This document shows positions 38,252 to 49,912 of a DNA stretch of 64,000 nucleotides, one piece after another (within the stretch, counting starts at the first letter, position 1; every line of letters starts with the position of its first letter). The notes beneath the pieces are model-generated. The model saw only the letters and a program-made list of their open reading frames with translations, searched no databases and had not been told where the DNA came from. The stretch covers positions 26,816,827-26,880,826 of the forward strand of contig JAIVEN010000004.1 of NCBI GenBank assembly GCA_026686845.1, given 5' to 3'. This stretch comes from Adenanthera pavonina (Eukaryota; Streptophyta; Magnoliopsida; Fabales; Fabaceae). Both the position numbers and the translations under genes were made by a program.

Positions 38252-39182
38252 ATGTTCGATCTTCCAAATGCTTTTTGGGAAAGAAAAAGATATTATGTAG
38301 AGTTGCCTTATGAAAAGGAGTTCCAAGATTTACAAATTCCAACCAAAGCTCGACCTATCCAAATGAACCAAGAACTCCTTGAGTTTTGTCAAAGTGAAAT
38401 CCAAGATCTTCTTGATAAAAACCTAATTAGAAAAAGCCGAAGTCCTTGGTCTTATGCTACTTTTTATGTTAATAAGAATGCAGAAATAGAACAAGGAACT
38501 CCAAGATAAGTTATTAATTACAAACCTCTTAATCAAGCCTTTTCAGTGGATTAGGTATCCTATCCCAAATAAGAAAGATCTTCTCAACCGCCTCTATTGA
38601 GCCAAAATCTTTTCAAAATTTGACATGAAGTTTGGTTTTTGGCAGGTTCAAATTTCTGAAAAAGATTGTTATAAAACCACCTTCACTATCCCTTTCGGAC
38701 AATATGAATGAAATGTTATGCCTTTTGGATTAAAAAATGCTCCTTCTTAATTTCAACGAATCATGAATGAAATTTTTAATCCTTACACTAAATTTATTAT
38801 CGTTTATATTGATGATGTTTTAGTGTTTTCCCAATGTATTGACCAATATTTCAAACATATATATATGTCTTTGTAAATGTGGCCAAAAGGAATGGTCTTG
38901 CTGTTTCAAAAGCAAATGTCAGTCTTTTTCAAACAAAAATCCGATTTTTAGGACATCATATCTATCAAGGTATGATTACTCCTATAGATAGAGCTATCCA
39001 ATTTGCTAATAAATTTCCTGATCAAATCCTTGACAAAACCAACTATAACATTTTTTAGGTTGCCTAAATTACGTAAGAGATTTTGTTCCACAATTAAATA
39101 ATCTTATCAAATCCCTTCATGATTGTCTCAAGAAAAACCCACCGGTGTGGATAGACACCCACACCACAATTGTCAGACAAAT
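38252..39182 (+). pseudogene. Caulimovirid reverse transcriptase remnant, cut by a solo LTR
   Basis: Frame starting near 38252 with RPIQMNQELLEFCQSEIQDL; the catalytic Y-I-D-D sits at 38805-38816 within VYIDDVLVFSQ, and MPFGLKNAPS precedes it. Stop codons occur at about 38507, 38551 and 38708 and near 38748, plus later frameshifts. The frame ends at the solo LTR inserted at 39183. Confidence 0.85.
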
Positions 39183-41569
39183 TGTAACATCAAAATTTTT
39201 ATGATTTTGTTTGAATTCTCATTTAGAGAATTACTGCATAATTAGAATTAAATGAGCTTAAATATCTTGTGAAAAGCAAACTAGAGACTAAATTGCAAAG
39301 GATGATCGGGGACTAAATTGCAAAGAAAGTTGGATGACATAATTGAAAATATTAATTATTAGCAAAAAGACAAAAAAGGGGACATATATGTCATTTCCTC
39401 AAACAAATTATTTATCCAATATTTGCTAAGACTGGTTATAGGAGATAATTCAGGAAAATTATCGTAAGAAATTATACTCTAATAAGCAAAACCAGAAAAT
39501 AGATATATTAGGTAGAAAATTGATCCGAAGTTCCATAGTCTGTAAATTAATGAGAATTAGAAAATAAGTGGAAACTCAGATATATTAGGGCATAAAAAGA
39601 GATAATGGATTTTTTTATAAGGTTTAAATAGTCATAGAATCGGTCTAATGGATATTGGGCCAAAATCAAAGTCCAGGTCCAGTAAGACTGCACCGGTTTT
39701 TTAATAGGCCAAGAGTACTATTCATGGAGGCCCCATAAAGGTATAGAAAACCCTAATAGGCCAAGGATGATTTTTTGGAGGCCTAAAAGTATTATTGACA
39801 AGAATAACTAAAACGATATCAAGAAAGGATAAAGAGCCTAATAAGCCCAATTCACTCGATTCCCAGACTGATTAAATTATAGGTGATCTAGTAGATTATG
39901 AAATAATAAAAAATAAGTCCAAAATAATTTTAGAAGGTTTATAATAATCATTTATGCAAAGAGGTTACAGGAAAAACTAACTAGGACTAATTTTATCGGT
40001 GTTTTTGGTTAAAACCCAATAAGGTAAAATATTTTCTAAAATAAAATATATGGGGTTAGAAATGATTAATTAAGGTTATAATGAGTTTGAAATTCATATT
40101 TTAAATATATTTATACATAAAAAATTTTACTAGACAAAATTTACATAATCGGAGCCCGAAAACCCGGTATATGTTGAAATTGGGCCTAGAATTAAATTGT
40201 TTAAATCCAAATAATTAAAAGTATCATCTTGGGCTGAATTGAGACTCAAAATGTCATGCAAATAAGAAGAAAAAGGAGCGGAGAAGAGTTAACCACCATG
40301 CATGATACTATTTCAAAGATTATGTGTCAAAATTGGAAGCTTGGATGAAGTAAGCCTATATAAGCATAATGATGCAATATTTACCTTATTTGGAGATAAA
40401 AGTGGCATCCAAATTAATGACAAGAGAGAAAAAATTAATTAGATAACAATTATGTGAAGAAATTAGGTGTATGGTGGAGAAAAGAGGTGATGTAGTGCAA
40501 TTTTGGCCCTTGGATCAAAAGTTAATCCAATAGATAGAGTTGCCTCTTGTTGTCTATAAATAGGCTCTTCATTCCCTCCATTCTTCACACCAAAAATGAA
40601 ATCTATCATATATTGGTGAGAGAGTGAGTTATAGAGAGAAGGAGGAGAAGAAGAAATGAAGGTTTACAAGTTTAAGGTAACATCTTTTCCCTTTCTTGCA
40701 TTTTATTTCTAAATGGTTGTTTAGATCTTGTATTTCTATAGTTGGTATGTAGAAAACATGTTTATAATATGAATATGATAATGATGTTAGATCAAAATGG
40801 TGAAAGAATGATGAACATGCTATAGATTTTGCATGAACAAGTATGAATATGTGAAGAGCATGATGAACAAGCTAAAAGATGCCTTTTGATTTTAAATGTT
40901 ACCATGCCAAAATGGAATCATGTTTCTTGTAATTATTTTTAAATATTATGCTAAGAATGAGATTATGATGTTATTGGGATTTTCATAAATCTCACTCTAC
41001 CAAATATCTAACCATGATTAGGTCCAAATCATGTGAAAGGCAAGGAGATAAAGGAGGATCTATGAAGAAATGTTTAGAAATAGGAAGGATATTTTAGATG
41101 CTTATGTAATATTAAGTCTAATGACATTTTATGTTACAATTATGTAAATTACATGTGACTCCTAGATGATGAATAACAATTTTACATGTGTTATGTGACT
41201 ACTATTGCAAGTATGTCATTATGGAATTTTTTGGAATGAAATTTGGAAGAATAAGGGTATAAATTGTAAGTAAATTCATGAAATTTACTGTAGTAATTTT
41301 CCCAATGAAATTTCAAATTAATATTTTTCCCTCATAAAGTATTTTGAGAGATGAATTTAGCAATTTGAACCACCCTTAAACAATTTTTCTAGAATTAGTT
41401 ATGATTTCTCAAAGTTCAGCCAAATTATTATAGTTACCAAATGAATAGTGACTTTTGGTAATTTTTGGAATTTTTTGAGTTTGTCCCAAATTTGTTTCCA
41501 AATGCATCTAATTGAAACCCAAACCACTAAAGATTAATAGTAAATGGTTCATAAGGTTAAGGTTTGACA
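39183..41569 (+). mobile_element. Solo LTR (TGTAAC family) inside the viral pol, target duplication CAAAT
   Basis: TGTAACATC at 39183 and TTTGACA ending at 41569 are flanked by perfect CAAAT (39178-39182 and 41570-41574). 2387 bp in plus orientation. It shares with the other copies the CTATAAATAGGCTCTTC stretch (about 40555, a likely promoter TATA with transcript start downstream), a GAGATTATG block with TTTTCATAAATCTCAC (about 40969-40999), and CATGATTAGGTCC (about 41012). It separates viral RT from RNase H, so it landed after the virus had integrated. Confidence 0.9.
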
Positions 41570-41574
41570 CAAAT

Positions 41575-41998
41575 CAAATCACAAGTTAAAGAGCTCCTGT
41601 GTCTTGCTTTACCCAGTCTGCGTGCTCTTAAAATAGTGGAAACTGATGCCTCCGACATTGGGTACAGAGGAATCCTCAAACAGCGCCTTGATGGGAAAGA
41701 AAGCATTATTTCTTTTACATCAAAGTACTGGAATCCAACTCAACAAAATTATTCAACCATAAAAAAAAATCTTAGATATTGTTTTATGCATGACAAAATT
41801 CCAGAGTGATTTATTAAACAAAAAATTTTTAGTCATGGTCGATTGTAAAACTGCAAAAGAAGTTTTGCAAAAAGATGTTAAAACTATTGCATCAAAATAT
41901 ATTTTTGTCCGTTGGCAAGCCATACTAAGTGTTTTTTATTTTGATATTGAATATATAAAGGGCAATACAAACTCTCTTCCAGATTATCTCATTAGATA
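41575..41998 (+). pseudogene. Caulimovirid RNase H remnant
   Basis: Starts directly after the LTR target duplication. VETDASDIGYRGILKQ (about 41637) contains an RNase H catalytic Asp; IEYIKGNTNSLPDYL (about 41946) is the conserved domain end. A frameshift near 41790 splits it into two frames. It would degrade RNA of the RNA-DNA hybrid during replication. Confidence 0.8.
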
Positions 41999-42058
41999 AT
42001 TTTTGTAGGGAAGGTAACAATACCTCCAAAGAAGGACAAAGGGAAAGCGAAAATAGAT

Positions 42059-43517
42059 ATGACTCAAATATTAACTCAATTCTCAACCGGATATCCTACC
42101 CAAAACCCCAAGTCACAGGCTCAAATTGGGTCATCCACCCAGAAACCAATTTCCTCAAACCCTGCTAAACTAAAAGCAGGAACCTCACAAACCAGAGAAA
42201 CCAAATCTAAAGAAACCAAAGCAGATTATGCTTTACCAATTGAAACACTCCAAGCTTTAGCTGTCCAAGGATTAACCCATTTACCAACTAAATCTTGGGC
42301 TGATATAGCTGAGGAAGAAGATGACAAATATGATGAGGAAGACTTTCTATCCCTTATGATTGAGAACCTTAGAAATAAATAGATTACCATTAACCTGAAA
42401 GATCAAAGACCCATTATTATTGCCCAACCAACTACCATTACCAGTATCCAACCAACCAAAAATAAAACTACTTATATTCCCAAATTAAACAAGCCAATGA
42501 CCATTATTCGAATTGAACCAGAATTCTTTGAAAAGAATCCAAACCATGTTGTCCCAAAACTATTTCCTTCAATATTCCATTTTAAGCTATTAGCACCAAA
42601 CAAACTCAGAGATTCTACGAGTTCATCCTCGTGGACATTGATTCTGTAGCCATTAAACACCATCCAGACCCCTCTGACAGAAACACATATACCCATACAA
42701 CCATCCAAATGCTAAAAGTCCTTATTCCTTCAGATTGGGGCCAAGGCCTAAATAAACATAAAAAAATTTCTCAACTTTTTGATCCTATTGGGTATAACTA
42801 CTGGGATTACATTGATGTCTGGTATAATAACTTTTGATATCAAAACAAAGAATGGCGCCACACCTGGTTCGTTTACTTCAACCGAAAAAGCACATACAAC
42901 TTTTCGCAATGGTTTATTAAATAGTGGGATTATTTCGGTCCTATCAAAGATATATTGCCACAACCAATTAAAGAGGGTTTGCAATACTTTCAAACAAAGA
43001 TTAACCTTGTTGATAATACTTTTCCTGTGTTGCTACACTTCTTCTCGAAATTATCCATATCCTGGATTTTTGTCTGGCATTACAAGTATAGCAGTCCAAC
43101 AATCAGACTCCTAATCTTGCAAAGAATACCATATATCAGGTGGTATGCGAACTTTGAACTAAGTAGAGCAAACATTAATGTAGTTAAAATGTAGTTCAGA
43201 AATAACCCACACTGATTAATCACCTCAGAAACTAGCAGGTTTCTCAACCAGAAGAACCAGATACATTCCTACTTGGCCTCCACCTTTGATTAGCAAACTT
43301 TTATCAACCAATTAAAACAAGCTCTCATTCTTCTCGAAAATGAGCAAAAACCATCATCATCCAACCCATCATCCAGCACTCATTCAGATAACAAAGAAGA
43401 ATACTTCATAATTAATCTAGAAGAAGATTTAAAAAAAAAAGTCAAAGTTAAGGGAGTGGTGAAAGGAAAAGATGAGAAGCAGGAAGCAGTTGAACTGCTC
43501 AAAGAAATGTTAGTATA
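42059..43517 (+). pseudogene. Second viral ORF downstream of RNase H (unknown function)
   Basis: An intact stretch 42059-42382 (Gln/Thr/Ser-rich, ends in an acidic block EEEDDKYDEEDF) is followed by fragments in several frames to a stop at about 43515. Aromatic-rich conserved-looking pieces occur around 42750-43180. Some endogenous caulimovirids have an ORF of unknown role here. Several frameshifts and stops; nothing enzymatic recognised. Confidence 0.5.
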
Positions 43518-43520
43518 ACT

Positions 43521-44115
43521 ATAATAATGTGTATATAAAACTTCGAAAGAAAAACATGAAAAATATGCAAGAAAATAGAAAACAGAAAGCTTAAAACAAT
43601 GTCAGAATGACGGTAGTCCACACAATCTAGACAATAAAAGTAAAGTGCGGGAAAGCTTAAACAAATGCCAAAACAATGGTAGTCCAGTCTAGACGGAGAA
43701 TGAAAAGGTTAATAATGAAGTAAAGATATGGTTAATGAAAAATATTATTGAAAGAGAAAGTAAAAAGCTTACAGCGGAACTCTCTTCAAAAATCTCATAG
43801 CATTAAATCTTAATATTTCACTTAATAAAGTAAATATTGACTAAATTTCTATCAATAGCATTAAAATGTTAATATTTAACTTGATAAAGTAAATCTTAAC
43901 TAAATTTCTATCAATAGTCGGTTTACATATATATATATATACACATATATTTATATATAATATAATATAATAATATATAATATAATATTACGTATTTTAA
44001 ATTAATTTGTTAACTTATTAATAAATATAATGTTATTATTTATTCTTCATAACTTTACTATGAAGCCTGAATCTTTATTTTTTCAAATAAACAAACAAAT
44101 AATGAATTCAATTTA
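43521..44115. other. Possible viral intergenic region and AT-rich host promoter region
   Basis: 43521-43800 is purine-rich non-coding sequence that may be the viral intergenic/leader region. A 58-59-bp tandem duplication follows, then a TA-rich tract (43925-44000) just upstream of the hydrolase first exon. Confidence 0.4.
43801..43917. repeat. Two-copy tandem repeat, unit 58/59 bp
   Basis: CATTAAATCTTAATATTTCA... and CATTAAAATGTTAATATTTA... are successive diverged copies, both ending TTTCTATCAATAG. Confidence 0.8.
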
Positions 44116-44119
44116 CAGA

Positions 44120-44390
44120 TAATCTTAGCTCTTTCCGTCGCCGCCGTGAAACTAGTTCAGTATGTGTCTGTCTTTGTGAGTGGCTCAGCTTCCATAGCCG
44201 GCGCTACGAAGAGTGAAACGAACCTAGCTACTGTCCGCCTCCTGCGACCTCCGAGTTCATCTCCATTCTCTAGTTCCTACTGTTCAGTGCGACCTCCGAC
44301 TTCGTCTCCCGTTCCGTTCCTCCCGTCGTCTCCCTCTCCCCGTAGCTGCCGTGGGTTTGGTTCTGCTTCTTTTGATGTGATAATCTTTGG
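44120..44390 (+). other. Probable 5' UTR exon of the peptidyl-tRNA hydrolase gene
   Basis: A GC-rich, pyrimidine-rich island in AT-rich surroundings, ending CTTTGG before a good donor GTGAGT at 44391. The downstream CDS starts four bases after an acceptor-like AATAG (45264-45268), which fits an intron of about 880 bp. The 82-codon open frame inside (44146-44394) is Pro/Ser-rich and resembles no family; a uORF reading is possible. Confidence 0.5.
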
Positions 44391-45271
44391 GTGAGTTTGG
44401 TTCTGCTTGTTTTGAGGAACTACCGAAAAAAAAAAGGGTCACTCATACTACACTCTTTTTTCTGACATTGAATTGATTTTAGTTTAATTCAGTCCATATA
44501 AGCTGCCGTGAATGCTGTGACTGTGTGGTATGAGATAAAGAATCAATTTCTGTACTATCAGAAAATCAGACTTCCATTTTTCTGTTGTCTAGTCGTAGTT
44601 TGTTCCTGGATCCTGTAGTCGTCTTATTTACTATATGTATGAGATCAGTTCCTGTGGAGGTAAAAAAAAAAAAATGATCCTATTTCCGAGGATATTGCTT
44701 TACTCTGTCAGGATTTCTATGCTATGTTCTTCATTTCTAATGTGTTACATTTCTTTTCTCCTTCTTCTTTGACGTTCTGTACTTTGTCCAAGGAACTGAT
44801 TTGCTGAACTTAATGAATTTTTGGTCTACGTGATATTATATATACTCTAATTGGAATGTTTGAACTAATTAATCTTCTCCTTCTTCTACAACTTTTCCTT
44901 TCATCCTCAACTTCTCACTGGGCAATGAATGTTCTTTTTCTTGCTTTCTTATAAGCATTTCATGAATTAAGAATGTCGTGAATATATACACCCATGTTGT
45001 TAAGTAAATTTATGACTTGAGCGATAAAAAGTATACTTATGCCCAAAATTAACCTTAGTTGTTGAAGATGCCAATAGGTCTGGCATTAAAAAAGTGTGCA
45101 ATACTTGGAGATTTCTACTCTGTATGCTTCCTCAAACTCTATTTTCCCTTTTTGTATTAGTTGATTTCCTTAGTTTGGAGTCTCATGATGTGGTGTAATT
45201 TAGAGGGATCTGAACTATTTGGTGAAATTTTTGCTGATCATTCATTGTACTTTTCTATATACAATAGGTCA

Positions 45272-47938
45272 ATGTTGTTTGCAGCATCTGTCCCAAGCTT
45301 TTGTGTAAACTATCGTAGCAAACTGCATTGTCCTCGTTACATAACAAAGCATTCAGTTGCAACAAGGTGTTCAGTTCCTTCTTCAGTGCCAGAGAACAAC
45401 AATGAACTAAAGTGGAATATACTCGTTGGCTCATCGTTGGCCTGGGTAACCCTGGAAATAAATACCATGGCACTAGGCACAATGTATTTATTAGCCAATA
45501 TGTGATACTTCTTGTTCTGTTATGCTTCTTGTTTGTGTTGAGTCTTATGGTTTTCTCTTTATTAGGTTGGATTTGAAATGATTGACAGAATTTCTCGAGC
45601 AGAAGGGATTTTGATGAACGCAATTCAATCAAAGGCCTTGATTGGAATAGGTGCATTATTTGCTGCCATTTTGTGTATGTGCCTATAATTTCCTCTTTTC
45701 CCCTTCCTATTCACTGATTCAGATTTCTTCCTGTGATCAGTACAGGTTCAATAGGAGAAGTACCAATTTTGTTGGCAAAGCCTCAAGCATACATGAATTT
45801 TAGTGGGGAATCGGTTTGTTTTCTATCATATAATGCGTCAAGTTTCTTATCATCTGAAGAATATTTGACCTATCACCTTTTAGGTTAATTTGTGTCCCTG
45901 ACAAAGTCTTCTTTGTCCTATACTTCTAGGTTGGACCACTTGCTGCATATTATCGAGTACCCTTGTACCATATTTTGCTAGTATGTTTTTGCATACCTTA
46001 CAATTAAAATAGTTTTTAATAAAATAGTGACAGTTTACAAGTTTGTGGGATTTTTAATACAGGTTTATGATGAGATGAGCCTTCCTAATGGTGTTTTAAG
46101 ACTTCAACCTAAAGGAGGACTTGGCCACCACAATGGGTAATATTAAATTGCCTAGAGCATGTTTTATTAATTTTCTTTTTCATGTAATCTGTCACAACTA
46201 AATATGATCTCAAAAGAATTGTCCATATGACAAATCCTAACTTACCCATTGAAACACAACTTTCTAAATCTATTGACCTGAGGGGTGGGTGGTTTTTTGG
46301 CAAGAGCTAAATACTAAGCAGCTTCAAGCAAATTGCATCTATTAGAGTTCTCATAGTTGAATACTTCAATATTAAATTGATTGACATCCATTCAGTGCAG
46401 ATATAAATTATCCTGCTACCTTAAACTGGTATATTGGAGCAAATCTTGTCATGAGAACATTGAACGCTCAATCTGTCAGTTCTTTGACATTATTACTTGA
46501 AGACATTTTGGTCGTGAAGATTTGGTCTGTAGTAATTGTAGAGAAACATAGACGATGCTTAAAGGGGGGTTTATTGCTTTTCGTACTTTATAAGGCTCAC
46601 GCTTAATTTTCCCAAATCATCACACTCTGACTATTCTAATAGTAAGATATACATGATGATTTTACTAATACTACTGCTAGCCCATTCTTGCAAACTTAAT
46701 TTTCTCACTTGTTTAGATACTGGTAGCAGTATATTTCTATACTCGCCCTAAACTACCAGAAAATCATACTAGAGAATTCTATAACTTGTGTTGGATTGTT
46801 ACAGGGTTAAGAATGTAATTGGCCATCTTGATGGCTCCTGTGCGTTTCCTCGGCTTTGCATTGGTAGATTCCTTATGTTCTATTACTGAAAAAAGTTGTC
46901 TTCATAATAGTTTCAGCAGTATTAGATTTCTTTGGTCATGTATTTGTAGGAATTGGGAATCCCCCTGGAACTATGGATATGAAAGCTAATCTTCTACAGA
47001 AGTTTGGTTCAGTCGAGCGCAAACGGGTTATACCTTCTTCCAAGAATAATTATACTTATTAAATGACTTAATTTCTGTAGTTGCATTATGCACCATATTG
47101 ATACAAGTCAAATTCTCTCATGCTTTACAAATAAGCCATGATAACCGTTAAATTGTATGAGTTTCATTAGAGTAACAAGAAAACAAATAACATTAGCCTT
47201 ATTCCTATCCAACTAAGTGAGTTCGGTTATATAGATTACACAACGCCATTGGATTCTATAAAAAACTATCAAGTGCATTCAAGCAATTTGGAGTTTTGTA
47301 TTTGAGTAGTTGAGCCTCTAATCTGGGCTGCATAACTAGAATATTGGCAATTTAGGTTGTCTGCGCATCTTAAGGATAAATGCATTGTGCTTACTGTTAA
47401 GACAGGCTTTAGACTGTCAATATCTTAACTGAACAGTTTTTTTTTTTTGGCCAGTAACTGAACAGCTTAGATTCCAGCTTTTTGGTTGTTATTCTTTTAA
47501 TTTTAATAATCAATTTTTGAAATTGGTAATTAAAACTTAAAAAAGACTTTCTCATTCTGCATTCATTGGTCTTCAATACACACACTCACACACGCAATAA
47601 GACTCGAACTGTTCAAATATAATCGTAACAGTTCAGATCAAAGACAACTACCTTTTTTATATATATTTAATGAGCAGAAAATCTATTTTCTAGAAGGTGG
47701 ATATAAAAACAAATTGACCTCTTTTTGGTAAAATTTTTGTGTACTGTTTGATTGCTGCATATCATCTTTCTTTCTTTCACTCTTGTTTATTTCCCTTTGG
47801 TTTTGTTGCCTTTATTAACAGATTGATGCTGCATTGGACCAAGGAGTTGAAGCCGTGAGGACCTTAGTTTTCAATGGGTTCAACCAGCAAGTCAAGAGAT
47901 TCAATTTAGGCCAAAAGTACAAGTACCACAAAGTTTGA
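45272..47938 (+). CDS. PTH: Peptidyl-tRNA hydrolase, organelle-type, with apparent frameshift in first coding exon
   Basis: Bacterial-type Pth hydrolyses peptidyl-tRNA released from stalled ribosomes; the Ser/Thr/Arg-rich N-terminus suggests plastid or mitochondrial import. Coding exons: 45272-45483, 45566-45650, 45746-45813, 45930-45980, 46063-46136, 46805-46863, 46950-47026, 47822-47938, all GT-AG and in phase from exon 2 on. Visible motifs: WLIVGLGNPGNKYHGTRHN (catalytic His and substrate-binding Asn), AKPQAYMNFSGESV, LLVYDEMSLP (catalytic Asp), GGLGHHNGVKN, GIGNPPG. The ATG frame from 45272 reads through the transit peptide but is out of register with WLIVGLGNPG. The GNPG frame has a TGA just upstream (about 45403) and no ATG. 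One base seems missing near 45400-45410, from an assembly error or a real mutation. Everything after it is intact, so I annotate the gene as probably functional with reservation. Confidence 0.85.
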
Positions 47939-49739
47939 ATTTTCTCTAATATTTTAGTTGAAATGAAATCAAGTTCTCTCAAATGAACAATCAATCATTT
48001 TTAAAACGGATGGAATTCTATCATTCTATACGCTGACAATTTTATCTTTCAGAGTCAAAGTTCTCGTAGAATCTTGCATCCTCTCAATGTTTAAGAAAAA
48101 CTGCATTATTAATTTTAAAAAGAAATAGACTCAATATGTTTTGGTTTACTTGAATGATGAATCGCTGGTGAATGATGAACTCGTAAATTAAAACTGTTAA
48201 ATTATTCTTGTAAGATTCAGAAGTCCAAATTCTTTTACAGTGAAAAAGATCATCTACTATGTAGCTAGTTAGAAAAATTGCTAGCATATGTTTATGGATT
48301 CGAAGTGGACTTGCCTACAATCCCCCTTAATTGTAGTCCCTTTAGTTCACTTAGTGCAGTAATGTAGTCTAGTTTTATTTTATGCAATATTGTTCTTGTA
48401 ATTTAATCATTATAGCCCTTTAGTTCATCAGAATTTACTTTAACTGTTAATTTGAGTATGAAACTTTAGTAATATGATCAAAGTTATTAATTATTATTTA
48501 AAAAAAATACTTTTTTTATAGTGCAAGGATTTTTTATTTAGCTTCTGCCATAATTGATGCTACTCACACGGACACAGATGTATGTTAATTTGTTATATAA
48601 AATTGTGCTAAACCAAAGCATGTGCTCAAGAGAATCGTTCAACTTGATAAAAATATCCGTGGAATAACATTTTATTATGTTACATTGAACATGACAAAGT
48701 GCAATTTTTTTTTGGTGAATTGACAAAGTGTAAGTAACTCCCTCAATATTTTTTGTTTTATTTTAATAACTGAAAGGTTATTTTTATTTCAATTTTATTA
48801 TTTAAAAGTGCTAGAAGGGTATTATAATCATAATAGAAATTTGAATACTTAATATTAAAAAATAACTCATGATTTATCAAAAAAAAAATTATAACTGATT
48901 AGTTGAAACTAGAGTTATTTTTTAAATATTTCAAATAAGTTTTAAGTATAATATGGCAGGTAGAATGTTAGGAATAAAGAGAAAAAGGATGAGGATGTGG
49001 ATAAAAATAATTCTTATATATTTACTATTGAATAATGATGATGATAGATACTAGAAAAAAAAATTAACATTTGTGTATGAGAAGGGACTAGATTTTTCTC
49101 CTCACATGATGTGCGAGATGAATACTAACTATATGTTCTATGAAAATTGGGAAAAAGCAAAAGTAGCATTAAAATTACAGTAATAGTTAAATGAAAAAAT
49201 TGGGAAAAAGCAAAAGTAGCGTTGAAATTACAGTAACAGTTAAATGAAGAAGAATATACAGCTTAGTTTTTTTATCCACAAAAATATAAAATTATAATTG
49301 TTAAATTATCTTTAACAGTATGATACACATAATAAGGATGATAAACTGAAAAGAACTGCTTTTTGAGTTAAGATATCTGAAATTTCCCCACTTGATCGTA
49401 ATATATGAAAATGTTATACATGAAATATTTGAGAATGCCGATAAAACCAAATTGACAAAAAGTGACTAAAGAAATAGTGTTAATGTGACACAAGCATGTA
49501 ACCATTGAGTAGTAATCCATATGTGACTACTATTGAAACATGCAATCATCTGCATCTGAAAAACCATAATAGCACAAATAATTATATAACTGAAAATGAA
49601 TAACTATATAAATAGTTATTATATGAATAAATTAAAAAACAGAAGTACATGATATAACTTTTTGATATAGTCGAAATTTACCTATTTAAAATTTTTATTA
49701 ACTATGCAACTGGAGACATTGTAGGATGTAAATTTTGAA
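47939..49739. other. Intergenic DNA downstream of the hydrolase gene
   Basis: Contains the hydrolase 3' UTR region and AT-rich sequence. A short tandem duplication is at 49143-49248. The terminus of the adjoining minus-strand Helitron should lie in the right half, but I cannot point to its terminal hairpin. Confidence 0.5.
49143..49248. repeat. Two-copy tandem repeat, 53-bp period
   Basis: AATTGGGAAAAAGCAAAAGT starts both copies; the second differs by a few substitutions. Confidence 0.85.
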
Positions 49740-49912
49740 AAACTTAATGATAAACAACATTAGATGTCTTACATGAAGGCTTGTTTTTTGCACCATGAAT
49801 CAATATTTTGAGTACGGATACTTTCTTTTTCCTAGATAATGTAACATACAATTGTCCATAAATAAAAATAATAACATTCTCAAATTCCAGAACATTGGCA
49901 AATGTACATGTT
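49740..49912 (-). pseudogene. Helitron helicase C-terminal fragment
   Basis: Read on the minus strand, GQLYVTLSRKKKVSVLKILI is the conserved end of PIF1-type helicases (motif VI region). It is the continuation of the fragment ending at 52613, displaced by the LTR between them. Confidence 0.75.

Larger units (their letters stand above)
34370..43520 (+). mobile_element. Endogenous pararetrovirus (Caulimoviridae), decayed, interrupted by a solo LTR
   Basis: Gene order on the plus strand is movement protein, coat protein with zinc knuckle, aspartic protease, reverse transcriptase, RNase H, then a separate second ORF. There is no integrase and there are no flanking LTRs, which is the caulimovirid layout. 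Without the 2387-bp inserted LTR the viral part is about 6.8 kb, somewhat less than a full genome. Many stop codons and frameshifts break every domain, so it is not expressible as a whole. The order with a second ORF downstream of RNase H suggests the Petuvirus/Florendovirus side of the family; this is inference. Left neighbour is the palindromic element, right neighbour the hydrolase promoter region. Confidence 0.85.

Noticed and set aside
45255..45656. 133-codon minus-strand frame over the hydrolase exons 1-2
   Set aside because: It crosses a well-supported intron and is antisense to conserved catalytic motifs.
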